Positions 8,618 through 16,217 of a DNA stretch of 64,000 bases are shown piece by piece (the first letter of the stretch is position 1; each line of letters begins with the position of its first letter). The position numbers were made by a program, and so were the translations under genes. The stretch lies in the NCBI GenBank assembly GCA_963791625.1, contig CAWBTA010000006.1, positions 310,001-374,000 on the forward strand. Reading direction: 5' to 3'. Below the pieces are notes generated by a model that was not told the DNA's origin, did not search any database, and saw nothing but the letters and a program-made list of their open reading frames with translations. The DNA comes from JANMCE01 sp963791625. Lineage in GTDB: Bacteria; Actinomycetota; Acidimicrobiia; Acidimicrobiales; Ilumatobacteraceae.

Positions 8618-9286
8618 AGTGTCGGGGCGGGAGAAGGCAGCGGGGTCGATGTCGGGGGACAGGGACTTCAGGGTGATGGTGGCGTCATTGCGTTCGAGGC
8701 GAGCGAGTTGGCCCGTGGGTACGACGCAGTAGGTGTCGGCGGCCTTCCCGTTGGGGAAGTTGACGCACGTGGTGTTGAGCAGCTCGAAGGCTTCGCTCGA
8801 CGGATACAGCGTTGCCCTGGCGGCCGGGGCGGCGAGACGGATGCGCGTGGCCGGCGCCGCTCGATCGAAGGTGCTGGTGGCGCCGGGAATGTTGCTGACC
8901 CGCTGCTCGAGGACCCCAGGCTCACAAGTCTTTTTCGTGAGGTTGCAGGTCACATCGGTCGTGCCGCGGAGGAACCGCACCTCGCCGATGGTGACCGAGC
9001 GTTGGCCCGGTTGCTGCACGACGATGGCCTCCACCTCCTGCTTGCCGCTGGTTGGGGTGATCACGTACTTGGCCGTGTACGTGAGCTTTTCGCTAGCCTC
9101 AAGCGGAAGGATGACGGCGTCGACAGCGGCGATGCCGAGCGCTTGGCGATCAAGGGGTTTGGCGGCGTCGACCGCGCTTGCTCCGAGCACGGGTCGCTTG
9201 CCGGTCACGCAACCCGAGGAGATAGTCGTCAGGGCGACCAGAGCCAGGGCGGCGGATCCGAGGGAACGGGGGAGACGGGGGGACAC
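8612..9286 (-). CDS. Secreted lipoprotein of unknown function
   Basis: 224 residues. A lipoprotein signal peptide ends at the lipobox SSGC (about residue 26). The mature part is rich in beta-strand and Thr/Val, with paired cysteines (VTCNLTKKTCEPG and TTCVNF...TYCVVP) likely to form disulfides outside the membrane. I do not recognise a named domain. It converges with lipBA, and its last codons run into repeat copy A1. Confidence 0.65.
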   Translation of the reverse strand: MSPRLPRSLGSAALALVALTTISSGCVTGKRPVLGASAVDAAKPLDRQALGIAAVDAVILPLEASEKLTYTAKYVITPTSGKQEVEAIVVQQPGQRSVTIGEVRFLRGTTDVTCNLTKKTCEPGVLEQRVSNIPGATSTFDRAAPATRIRLAAPAARATLYPSSEAFELLNTTCVNFPNGKAADTYCVVPTGQLARLERNDATITLKSLSPDIDPAAFSRPDTP

Positions 9287-9368
9287 GCAGCAAGCCTATG
9301 GCGGCCGTGGTCGTTGCGGTCTCCGTGGCTTCGCCGGCATGGTCATTGGTGTCTAACCTGACGATGCC

Positions 9369-10233
9369 GTGATTCGACTCGATGCCGCCACCGTTCTCCT
9401 GCAATGGGCGACCGGAGGTCTCACTTTTCTTTGGGTCACCACCCGCCACCGCACCGTCGGCATCGGGTACGGATGGCTGCTTACGAGGCACCTACCTGCT
9501 GCTGGCAGCGGTCGGGCTGGTGCTCGGTCTGCGAGTGCGAACGGTGGTTGGGCGCGAGTTCGGGCTGGCCGGGGTTGTGCTCGCTGCGCTGTGCGCCCTG
9601 GTCGTGTCGGTGCAGCGCCGCAAGTCGGGCGTATCGGGCCAGATCGCCGAACACGACCGCCGCTCCGCCCAGGTCGCCGCCATGACCGGCATCACCCGAG
9701 AGGGCATCACCCCTGAAACAAGCACCCACCTTCGGTCGGAGTTTGATCCTCGGCTCGATCTCGTCGCTCCGTTCGTTGGGGCCATCGGTCTTGTCTTCGC
9801 CGGTGCTTCATCCGGCGGAAATCCGGTACTCGCGATTGCACGCACCCTGGCCGGCGCGGCGTTTCTCGGAGCCGTATCCGACGCCATGCTGCTCGGGCAC
9901 TGGTACCTGGTGCAGCCCGGGCTGCCGCGCAAGCACATCAGCGAACTGGTCACATGGCTGGAACGCGTCTGGCCGATCGAGGTCGGGCTGTTTCTCATTC
10001 CCACCGGAATGATCAGCGTATTCAATGGCACCGTCAACGACGGCTGGCACGGCCTGCTCGGCTGGATGTGGATCGCCTGTTCGGTGCTCACCATCGGTCT
10101 TTGCTTCGTTACCAAGGCCGCCCTCAAGGAGAAGGAATACTCGGCGGTGATGGCTGCCACGGGGTTGCTGTACCTGGCGATTCTCACGGCGTTCGGCACC
10201 GATCTGGTAGCCCGCGCTGTGCTCGCCGGGTAG
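9369..10233 (+). CDS. Polytopic membrane protein, frameshifted near the N-terminus
   Basis: The GTG at 9369 opens a frame reading LDAATVLLQWATGGLTFLWV (first membrane helix) up to GYGWLL near 9480. The matching continuation RGTYLLLAAVGLVLGL is in the +1 frame, so one extra base lies at about 9480-9484. Joined, the protein has about 288 residues with eight or so hydrophobic helices and a soluble loop after the second. It looks like a conserved actinobacterial integral membrane protein, with no enzymatic motif recognised. A frame starting at 9382 covers most of it but gives a nonsense N-terminus. The next gene downstream is ku. Confidence 0.65.
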
Positions 10234-10274
10234 TTCGGTTCACAAAAGCGGCGAAAAGGGGCAAACTGGTATCT

Positions 10275-11147
10275 ATGCCTCGCCCAGTGTGGAGTGGGAC
10301 GGTCAGCTTCGGGCTGGTCACGATCCCCGTCAAGATGTTTAACGCGGTCAGCCGCAAGTCGGTGTCGTTCAATCAGCTCGACAGCCGCTCCATGGCCCGC
10401 ATCAAGTACAAGAAGGTCTCGGCCGACGATGGTGACGAGGTGCCCGATGAGAACATCGTGAAGGGCTACGAGGTCGCCAAGGGTCGCTACATCGTGGTTG
10501 ACCCCGATGAGCTCGAACAGTTCATGCCGGCCGCCACTCGCGCCCTTGAGCTGGATGAGTTCGTCGACTTGGCCGAGCTCGACCCGATCCTGTTCGACAG
10601 CCCCTACTACCTCGCGCCCGACAAGGCTCCGAAGCCTTACGTGCTCTTGGCCAAGGCCATGGAGGCCGCCGGCAAGGTTGGCGTCGGGCGTTTGGTGATG
10701 CGCAACAAGCAGTACATCGCCGCCATTCGCGCCGTGGATGGTCACCTCGTGATGTCCACGATGGTCTACGAGGACGAGGTCGTCAATCCGTCGTCCATCG
10801 ATGAAATGGCCGACCTCGAAGGCGTCGAGGTGAGCGACAAGGAACTGGCGATGGCCGGGCAGTTGGTCGAGTCGTTGGCCGGCACGTTCGACCACGACCA
10901 CTACAAGGATTCCTACCGCCTGCAAGTGATGGACCTCATCGAAAAGAAGGCGGCGGGTGAGGAACTGACCATGCCCGAACGACCGTCATCGTCGCCCGCG
11001 GTGATTGATCTCATGGCCGCGCTCGAAGCGAGCGTGAAAGCAGCGAAGGCGGCGCGTGGGCGTCATCCGAGCACGCATGAGGCCGAGGAAGACGCGGTGG
11101 CGCCGCCCACGAAGTTGGCGACGGCGCGTAAGAAGAAGTCTGCGTAA
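10275..11147 (+). CDS. ku: Non-homologous end-joining protein Ku
   Basis: 290-residue bacterial Ku, which encircles broken DNA ends as a homodimer and recruits LigD. It starts with the family signature RPVWSGTVSFGLVTIPVKM and keeps the beta-barrel core (VVDPDELEQF, FDSPYYLAPDK, YVLLAKAM, RLVMRNKQYIAAIRA). A lysine-rich C-terminal tail (AARGRH ... TARKKKSA) is typical of actinobacterial Ku and helps DNA binding. The open frame extends upstream, but the Ku homology begins at the ATG at 10275. The LigD polymerase gene starts 2 bp after its stop. Confidence 0.96.
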   Translation: MPRPVWSGTVSFGLVTIPVKMFNAVSRKSVSFNQLDSRSMARIKYKKVSADDGDEVPDENIVKGYEVAKGRYIVVDPDELEQFMPAATRALELDEFVDLAELDPILFDSPYYLAPDKAPKPYVLLAKAMEAAGKVGVGRLVMRNKQYIAAIRAVDGHLVMSTMVYEDEVVNPSSIDEMADLEGVEVSDKELAMAGQLVESLAGTFDHDHYKDSYRLQVMDLIEKKAAGEELTMPERPSSSPAVIDLMAALEASVKAAKAARGRHPSTHEAEEDAVAPPTKLATARKKKSA

Positions 11148-11149
11148 CG

Positions 11150-12037
11150 TTGCCGGTCGTGCGGGTGGGGGAGCGCACGCTCACCATCTCCAATCCTGAC
11201 AAGGTGCTGTACCCGGCCACGGGCTTTACCAAGGCCGAGATCATCACTTACTACATGACCGTCGCGCCCTTCATGCTGCCGCACCTGGCCGGGCGAGCCT
11301 TGACGTTCAAGCGGTTTCCCGATGGTGTGGACAAGCCGGGCTTCTTCGAGAAGCGCTGCCCTGGTCATCGTCCGCCGTGGGTTCCCGTGGCCGCTGGCCC
11401 GGGTGATCGCGGCGGCATAATCGAGTATTGCGTGTTGGATGAACCGGCCGCGCTGGTGTGGTCCGCCAACATGGCAGCGCTCGAACTCCACGCACCGATG
11501 GCCTTGGCCGCTGACTTGGAGACGCCTCGCACCGTGGTCTTCGATTTTGATCCCGGAGCGCCAGCGGCGACGGTCGAATGTGCGCAGGCGGCGCTCGATG
11601 TGGCCGAGGTGCTGGACGCGGCGGGGCTGAAGGGCTGGTGTAAAACGTCGGGCTCTAAAGGCATCCAGCTGTACGTGCCGGTAAACGGAAAGTGCACGCA
11701 CGAACAGGCTGGCAACGTTGCGTTGGCCATCGGCCAGGTGCTGGAACGGCGCGCTCCGGAGCGGTACCTGACTGTGATGACCAAGGCGGTGCGGCCCGGC
11801 AAGATCTTTGTCGACTGGAGCCAGAACTCCCGCCACAAGACGACCATTGCGCCGTACTCGCTGCGTGCCCGCGAGCGGCCCACCGTGTCCACCCCGGTGA
11901 GCTGGGACGAGATAGAGCAAGCGGCACGCGGGTCCAACCCCTTGGTGTTCGATGCCGACGACGTGATGGCTCGCGTTCTTGAGCTGGGCGACTTGTTCGC
12001 CCCGGTGCTCTCCGTGAAGCAGACGCTGCCGGGCTAA
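11150..12037 (+). CDS. LigD-type polymerase/primase domain protein
   Basis: 295 residues equal to the PolDom of LigD, an archaeo-eukaryotic-primase-fold enzyme that fills gaps with dNTPs or rNTPs at broken ends. The catalytic pair is in VVFDFDPG (D132, D134), followed by TSGSKGIQLYVPV and the third acidic residue in KIFVDWSQN. There is no ligase or phosphoesterase domain, so it must work with a ligase encoded elsewhere. TTG start 2 bp after ku, presumably translationally coupled. Its last 4 bp overlap the convergent gene. Confidence 0.93.
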   Translation: MPVVRVGERTLTISNPDKVLYPATGFTKAEIITYYMTVAPFMLPHLAGRALTFKRFPDGVDKPGFFEKRCPGHRPPWVPVAAGPGDRGGIIEYCVLDEPAALVWSANMAALELHAPMALAADLETPRTVVFDFDPGAPAATVECAQAALDVAEVLDAAGLKGWCKTSGSKGIQLYVPVNGKCTHEQAGNVALAIGQVLERRAPERYLTVMTKAVRPGKIFVDWSQNSRHKTTIAPYSLRARERPTVSTPVSWDEIEQAARGSNPLVFDADDVMARVLELGDLFAPVLSVKQTLPG

Positions 12038-12396
12038 ACCGGCGGGATGACGACCCAATCTCGGCGCTCGAGTTCGGCGGCGAGGAGGTTGGCGGGCATC
12101 CCGCGCAGCAACATGGTGCGTTCGGTTTCGAGTTTGGCCTCGGCCTTGGCGGCGCGGACTTCCGCGGCTGGACTCAGCGCCGGGGCATCGCCGGGGTCGG
12201 TGTCGCCCGACTGCAGACGATCGATCAGTTCGGCCGCTTCGCCGACGCTGAACTTGCCGCCCGCCTGCCGTTGGGTGAGGCCGAGCGGGCCGCGGGCGTC
12301 ACGGAAGTCGAGGTGCCCGGCCTGGTGCACGAGGCTGAGCAGGAGCTGGATCTGTTTCTGGGATGCGGGCGGGCCGGATTGTTGACCGAAGGCCAT
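12034..12396 (-). CDS. Small hypothetical protein
   Basis: 120 residues from the ATG that overlaps the amidase stop codon (TGATGG), so it is probably translated by coupling. It reads as helical and charged, with SQKQIQLLLSLVHQAGHLDF, GLTQRQAGGKFSVGEAAELIDRL and a basic C-terminal helix. The middle has the look of a short helix-turn-helix or DUF3072-like module, but no firm family can be assigned. It is in an operon with the upstream amidase. Confidence 0.55.
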   Translation of the reverse strand: MAFGQQSGPPASQKQIQLLLSLVHQAGHLDFRDARGPLGLTQRQAGGKFSVGEAAELIDRLQSGDTDPGDAPALSPAAEVRAAKAEAKLETERTMLLRGMPANLLAAELERRDWVVIPPV

Positions 12397-13808
12397 CAGA
12401 GAGGTGCTCCTGGTGCAGTAAGTGGCCACGGTCGGTTGCGTTCAACCAGCCAGGCCGCGTCGAGAAGAAGGGGTTCGGAGAAGTGGCGGCCGACGACCTG
12501 CAGGCCGATCGGCAAACCACCTAAGGTTCCGGCGGGGATGCTGATGGCCGGGTTCCCGTGCAGGTTGGCGGGGAAGGTGAGTAGGCCGTTGTTTCCCATA
12601 CCGGCCACGATGCCACCGAAGGTGTCGGGCAATGGTCCATCGGCCGCAAAGGCAACGTCGGGGTTGCTGGCCGTGATGACGATATCGATCTCATCGAACA
12701 GGGCCGCCATCTTGTCGTTCAGTTCTTGACGTCGTCGCTCCATCTTGATGCGCGCTTGCATCGTGTAGCGATTTGCCGTTGTGGACAGGCCGAACGCAAT
12801 CTCGGGCGTGAGCACGTCCTGGCACGCTGGCCAGTGATCGGCCAACGCCGCATGAATAGAGACCATGCCTGAGATCGACCACGCTGCGCCCATGCGCGGC
12901 AGCGAGGTGTCGATGCCGTGCAGACGCACCATTGCGGCGTCGGTGATGAGCTGTTCGGCCGCGACCTCAAGCACGTCCCACATCGCAGGTGACGCCACTG
13001 CGCCGCCCCAATCGGCCACGACCGCCACCCGCAGCCCGCGCAGTTCGCCATTGTGGGAGCCAAGGCCGGCCTCCCACCCGGTCACCGCAGGCAGGCTTAA
13101 CGGATCGGACGCGTGATGACCGTTGGTGACATCGAACCACCGGGCGACATCGCGTACCGAGCGGGCCACGCAGCCAGTGGTGACGGTGAGATTGCCGTAC
13201 TCAAGATGCGGGCCGCGTGGAATACGGCCGAAGGTGGACTTGAGCCCGACCAGGCCGGTGAAGCCGGCGGGAATGCGAATCGACCCACCGCCATCACCGG
13301 CCGTGGCCAAAGTGACAATGCCGCCGGCCACTGCCGCAGCGGAACCACCCGATGAACCGCCAGGTGTGTGCGCAGGGTTCCAGGGGTTATGGGTGGTGCC
13401 GTGCAACACGGTGCGCGTGAGGTTGACGCCGCCGAATTCACTTGAAGTTGTCTGACCGACCAACACCGCGCCGCCCCGATCGCGCAGGCGCTGCATCATG
13501 GTTGAGGTGTGGCCCGCGATGCGGTCGGCCAGGGGCACTGACGCCTCGGTGTCGGGCCAACCCTGCACCTTTTCAAGCTCTTTGACCCCGATCGGCACGC
13601 CACCGAACGGCAACGTCACGTCGGCGTGCGCCGCCGCGAAGCGCGCCGCGTCGGCATCAAGAAAGCAAACCGCGTTCAGCGTCGAGCGGTCGATAGCCGA
13701 AAGAGTGGCCTCAAGCTCGGCGGCAGGGGAGTACCCCTCGCGAAACGCCTCGACAAGACTGCAGGCGTCGCCCTGCCAGGGAGTGGTGCCCGCCGATGCT
13801 GTGCTCAC
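12396..13808 (-). CDS. Amidase signature family hydrolase
   Basis: 470 residues from the GTG at 13808. Amidase-signature Ser-cisSer-Lys hydrolase: the catalytic Lys lies in GVKELEKVQG, and the Gly/Ser-rich core GGSSGGSAAAVAGG holds the serine pair, followed by DGGGSIRIPAGFTGLVGLK. Such enzymes hydrolyse small amides. With no GatB or GatC beside it, a catabolic amidase is more likely than the tRNA amidotransferase GatA. The frame extends back to 13856, but that part has no homology and runs into repeat copy A2, so the later GTG is preferred. Confidence 0.88.
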   Translation of the reverse strand: MSTASAGTTPWQGDACSLVEAFREGYSPAAELEATLSAIDRSTLNAVCFLDADAARFAAAHADVTLPFGGVPIGVKELEKVQGWPDTEASVPLADRIAGHTSTMMQRLRDRGGAVLVGQTTSSEFGGVNLTRTVLHGTTHNPWNPAHTPGGSSGGSAAAVAGGIVTLATAGDGGGSIRIPAGFTGLVGLKSTFGRIPRGPHLEYGNLTVTTGCVARSVRDVARWFDVTNGHHASDPLSLPAVTGWEAGLGSHNGELRGLRVAVVADWGGAVASPAMWDVLEVAAEQLITDAAMVRLHGIDTSLPRMGAAWSISGMVSIHAALADHWPACQDVLTPEIAFGLSTTANRYTMQARIKMERRRQELNDKMAALFDEIDIVITASNPDVAFAADGPLPDTFGGIVAGMGNNGLLTFPANLHGNPAISIPAGTLGGLPIGLQVVGRHFSEPLLLDAAWLVERNRPWPLTAPGAPL

Positions 13809-13856
13809 ACCAATCACACTACGACAGGGGTGTAACGAGGTTGATCGGTGGTCCAT

Positions 13857-13970
13857 GGATTGTTTGAGCGAAGCGAGTCCGAACGAGGCAAAGCGACGCT
13901 GAGCGAGAAGGAGCGGTAGCGACCAAGCGAAGCCAATCAGGTAGCGGCCGAGTGAGGCAGTGAAGGGTGT
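13857..13970 (+). repeat. Intergenic repeat family A, copy 2 (longest)
   Basis: Starts GGATTGTTTGAGCGAAGCGA and runs through repeated GAGCG/AAGCGA/GGTAGCG blocks to GAAGGGTGTT. It occupies the divergent gap between the amidase and the glutaredoxin. It is longer than the other copies because the GAGCGG-TAGCGACC block is partly duplicated. Confidence 0.75.
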
Positions 13971-13987
13971 TATACGGTTGAGCGACT

Positions 13988-14251
13988 ATGACCACCACGC
14001 CTGACCAAGCCATTCCCACCGATGTCACGATGTACTGGCGACCAGGCTGCGGTTTCTGCTCAATGCTCCGGCGCGACCTCACCACGTTGGGCGTGGCATT
14101 CACCGAGATCAACATCTGGGATGAGCCTGATGCGGCGGCGTTCGTGCGGTCGGTGGCCAACGGAAATGAGGTCGTACCAACCATCACCGTGCGAGGCGCT
14201 GCGCTCGTCAATCCCGCGGCTGCCGAGGTCCTGGCCCTCACGCTTGCGTAG
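13988..14251 (+). CDS. Mycoredoxin-like glutaredoxin
   Basis: 87 residues with a glutaredoxin fold. The active site CGFC (C21, C24) follows MYWRPG, with the cis-Pro segment EVVPTITV and the C-terminal NPAAAEVLALT. The WRPGCGFC signature is that of actinobacterial mycoredoxins, which reduce mycothiol-mixed disulfides in the cytoplasm. The N-terminus is about 10 residues longer than the minimal fold. A lone gene, divergent from the amidase across repeat A2. Confidence 0.85.
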   Translation: MTTTPDQAIPTDVTMYWRPGCGFCSMLRRDLTTLGVAFTEINIWDEPDAAAFVRSVANGNEVVPTITVRGAALVNPAAAEVLALTLA

Positions 14252-14286
14252 CTCGGTTCGATGAATCGTTAGAGTGCCGTTCCAAT

Positions 14287-15111
14287 ATGGATGCCCGAAC
14301 TTTTCTTGGTCTGACGCCGAGCCACAATCCCTTTCGCTGGACGATGGACGTCACGCCGGGCCTGTGTACCGGCCAGGGCTTCTTGTTTGGAGGCAGTGCG
14401 CTCGGCGCGGCGATCTCGGCGATGGAGATCACCACCGGTCGAACGTGCGTGTGGGCAACCGCGCAGTACCTCTCGTATGCCAAGCCCGGTGAGGTGCTCG
14501 ACATCGATGTCACTATCGCCGTACACGGCCATCAGATCACCCAGGCCCGGGCCACCGGCCATGTGGGGAACCGGGAGATCCTGACCGTGAACGCCGCCCT
14601 CGGTCGTCGGCCCTTTGACGAGTCGGGCAGCTGGGAACAGTTGCCGAGCGACGTGCCGGCACCCGATGCCTGCCCCCCACGGGAACTCCGCATGGCGGCC
14701 GACGGCAGTATCAACGACCGCCTCGACATGCGGATGGCGAGGGGCAGAAGCCTGGCCGAGCTGGACGGCACGCCCAGCAACGGCACGTACCAGATGTGGG
14801 CTCGCATTCCGGAGATCACCGATGGTCTCGACGCCAGCAGTCTTGCGGTGTTGGGCGACTTCGTGCCGAGTGGTATCGGCCAGGCGCTCGGCATCGTCGG
14901 GGGAGGCAACAGCCTGGACAACACCATCCGGATCGCACGGCTGGTTCCAACCGAGTGGGTGTTTGTGGATATCCACATCCACGCGGTCGAAAACGGCTTC
15001 GGTCACGGAACCGTGAAGATGTTCGCCGAGTCCGGCCAATTGCTCGCCGTGGCCAGTCAGAGCGTGATCGCTCGCCACTGGTCTCACTCTCAACAGGAGG
15101 TTGAGGAATGA
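14287..15111 (+). CDS. Acyl-CoA thioesterase, TesB-like double hot-dog
   Basis: 274 residues with the two-hot-dog arrangement of TesB-like thioesterases. The N-terminal hot dog contains GGSALGAAISAMEITTGR and ATAQYLSYAKPGEVLDIDVT. The C-terminal one contains TIRIARLVPTEWVFVDIHI and GHGTVKMFAESGQLLAVASQ. These enzymes hydrolyse acyl-CoAs to free acid and CoA. The stop overlaps the start of the LLM oxidoreductase (ATGA), suggesting that the pair acts on one metabolite. Confidence 0.8.
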   Translation: MDARTFLGLTPSHNPFRWTMDVTPGLCTGQGFLFGGSALGAAISAMEITTGRTCVWATAQYLSYAKPGEVLDIDVTIAVHGHQITQARATGHVGNREILTVNAALGRRPFDESGSWEQLPSDVPAPDACPPRELRMAADGSINDRLDMRMARGRSLAELDGTPSNGTYQMWARIPEITDGLDASSLAVLGDFVPSGIGQALGIVGGGNSLDNTIRIARLVPTEWVFVDIHIHAVENGFGHGTVKMFAESGQLLAVASQSVIARHWSHSQQEVEE

Positions 15112-16082
15112 CCGTTCCTCGCCGTCACGGCCTCACCGTTCCGCTTCCCGGACCGCTACATTCCCACCGGGACCGGCTACGGGAACTCGCCGACCTTGGT
15201 TACACCGACATCTGGTCGGCCGAAGCCGATGGCGCCGACGGACTCACGCCCCTGGCCCTCGCCGCGGCATGGGAGCCCCGGCTGCGATTGGGGACGGCCA
15301 TTCTCCCGGCCTTCACCCGGGCTCCGGCCCTCATGGCACAAAGCGCCGCCACCCTGGCCGATGCGGCGCCCGGCCGCGTGGCGTTCGGCATCGGATCGTC
15401 GTCAAACGTCATCGTCGAGCGCTGGAACGGCGTGCCGTTTGTCGAACCGTACAAGCGGGTCCGGGACACGTTGCGTTTCCTGCGAGCCGCCCTGACGGGG
15501 GAGAAGGTCACCGAGACCTATGACACCTTCGCGGTCAACGGCTTCCGCCTCGGTATCCGCCCCGAGGTGCCGCCAGCTCTGCTGATCGCCGGTCTACGGG
15601 AGGGAATGCTGCGCCTCGCCGGTCGGGAAGCAGACGGTGTCATCATCAACTGGCTGTCGGCCGAGGATGTCACCAAGGTGGTCGGCGTGGTCAACGGGGC
15701 CGCGAAGGGTGCCGAGCGCGAGGTGGTGTGTCGCATCTTCTGTTGTCCGAGCGAGGACACCGACGCCGTCCGGCAGGCCGCCCGCTTTGCGATCGCCGCC
15801 TACCTCAACGTGCCGGTCTACGCCGCCTTCCACCGGTGGCTTGGTCGAGAAAACGAGCTGGGGGGCATGTGGGACGCGTGGGCTGCCGGCGATCGCAAGG
15901 CGGCGCTGGCCGCGATTCCGGACGCCGTTGTCGACGCGCTCGTGGTGCATGGTTCGCCCGAGTCGTGCCGCACCCAGATCCAGTCCTACGTCGATCACGG
16001 GGTCACCACCACCGCATTGGCACTGCTACCGCTCGCCCCGTTTGACTATTTTGAGGCGGTCAAGGCGCTGCGACCGCACTAG
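15108..16082 (+). CDS. LLM-class (luciferase-like) oxidoreductase, probably F420-dependent
   Basis: 324-residue TIM-barrel of the luciferase-like family. N-terminal strand-helix units include ELADLGYTDIWSAE, the conserved RLRLGTAILPAFTR and the APGRVAFGIGSSS segment. Then comes VPPALLIAGLREGMLRLAGREADGVIINWLS, where the cofactor phosphate is bound. In actinobacteria most such proteins use coenzyme F420; use of FMN cannot be excluded. Co-translated with the thioesterase. The physiological substrate is unknown. Confidence 0.87.
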   Translation: MTVPRRHGLTVPLPGPLHSHRDRLRELADLGYTDIWSAEADGADGLTPLALAAAWEPRLRLGTAILPAFTRAPALMAQSAATLADAAPGRVAFGIGSSSNVIVERWNGVPFVEPYKRVRDTLRFLRAALTGEKVTETYDTFAVNGFRLGIRPEVPPALLIAGLREGMLRLAGREADGVIINWLSAEDVTKVVGVVNGAAKGAEREVVCRIFCCPSEDTDAVRQAARFAIAAYLNVPVYAAFHRWLGRENELGGMWDAWAAGDRKAALAAIPDAVVDALVVHGSPESCRTQIQSYVDHGVTTTALALLPLAPFDYFEAVKALRPH

Positions 16083-16217
16083 CAGGTAGCCCGTTCGGAC
16101 TATTTCCTGCCTACACTTTGCCCGAGATTCCTCGGCGGTGTCGGTACGACGGCTGGCAATGCGAGAATAGGGGGAAGACGACGACGCGACATCGGTCGCG
16201 GATAGGCGTGGCAAGTA

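Noticed and set aside
9492..10925. 477-codon antisense frame opposite the membrane protein and ku
   Set aside because: No motif, biased composition, and it covers certain ku coding sequence on the other strand.
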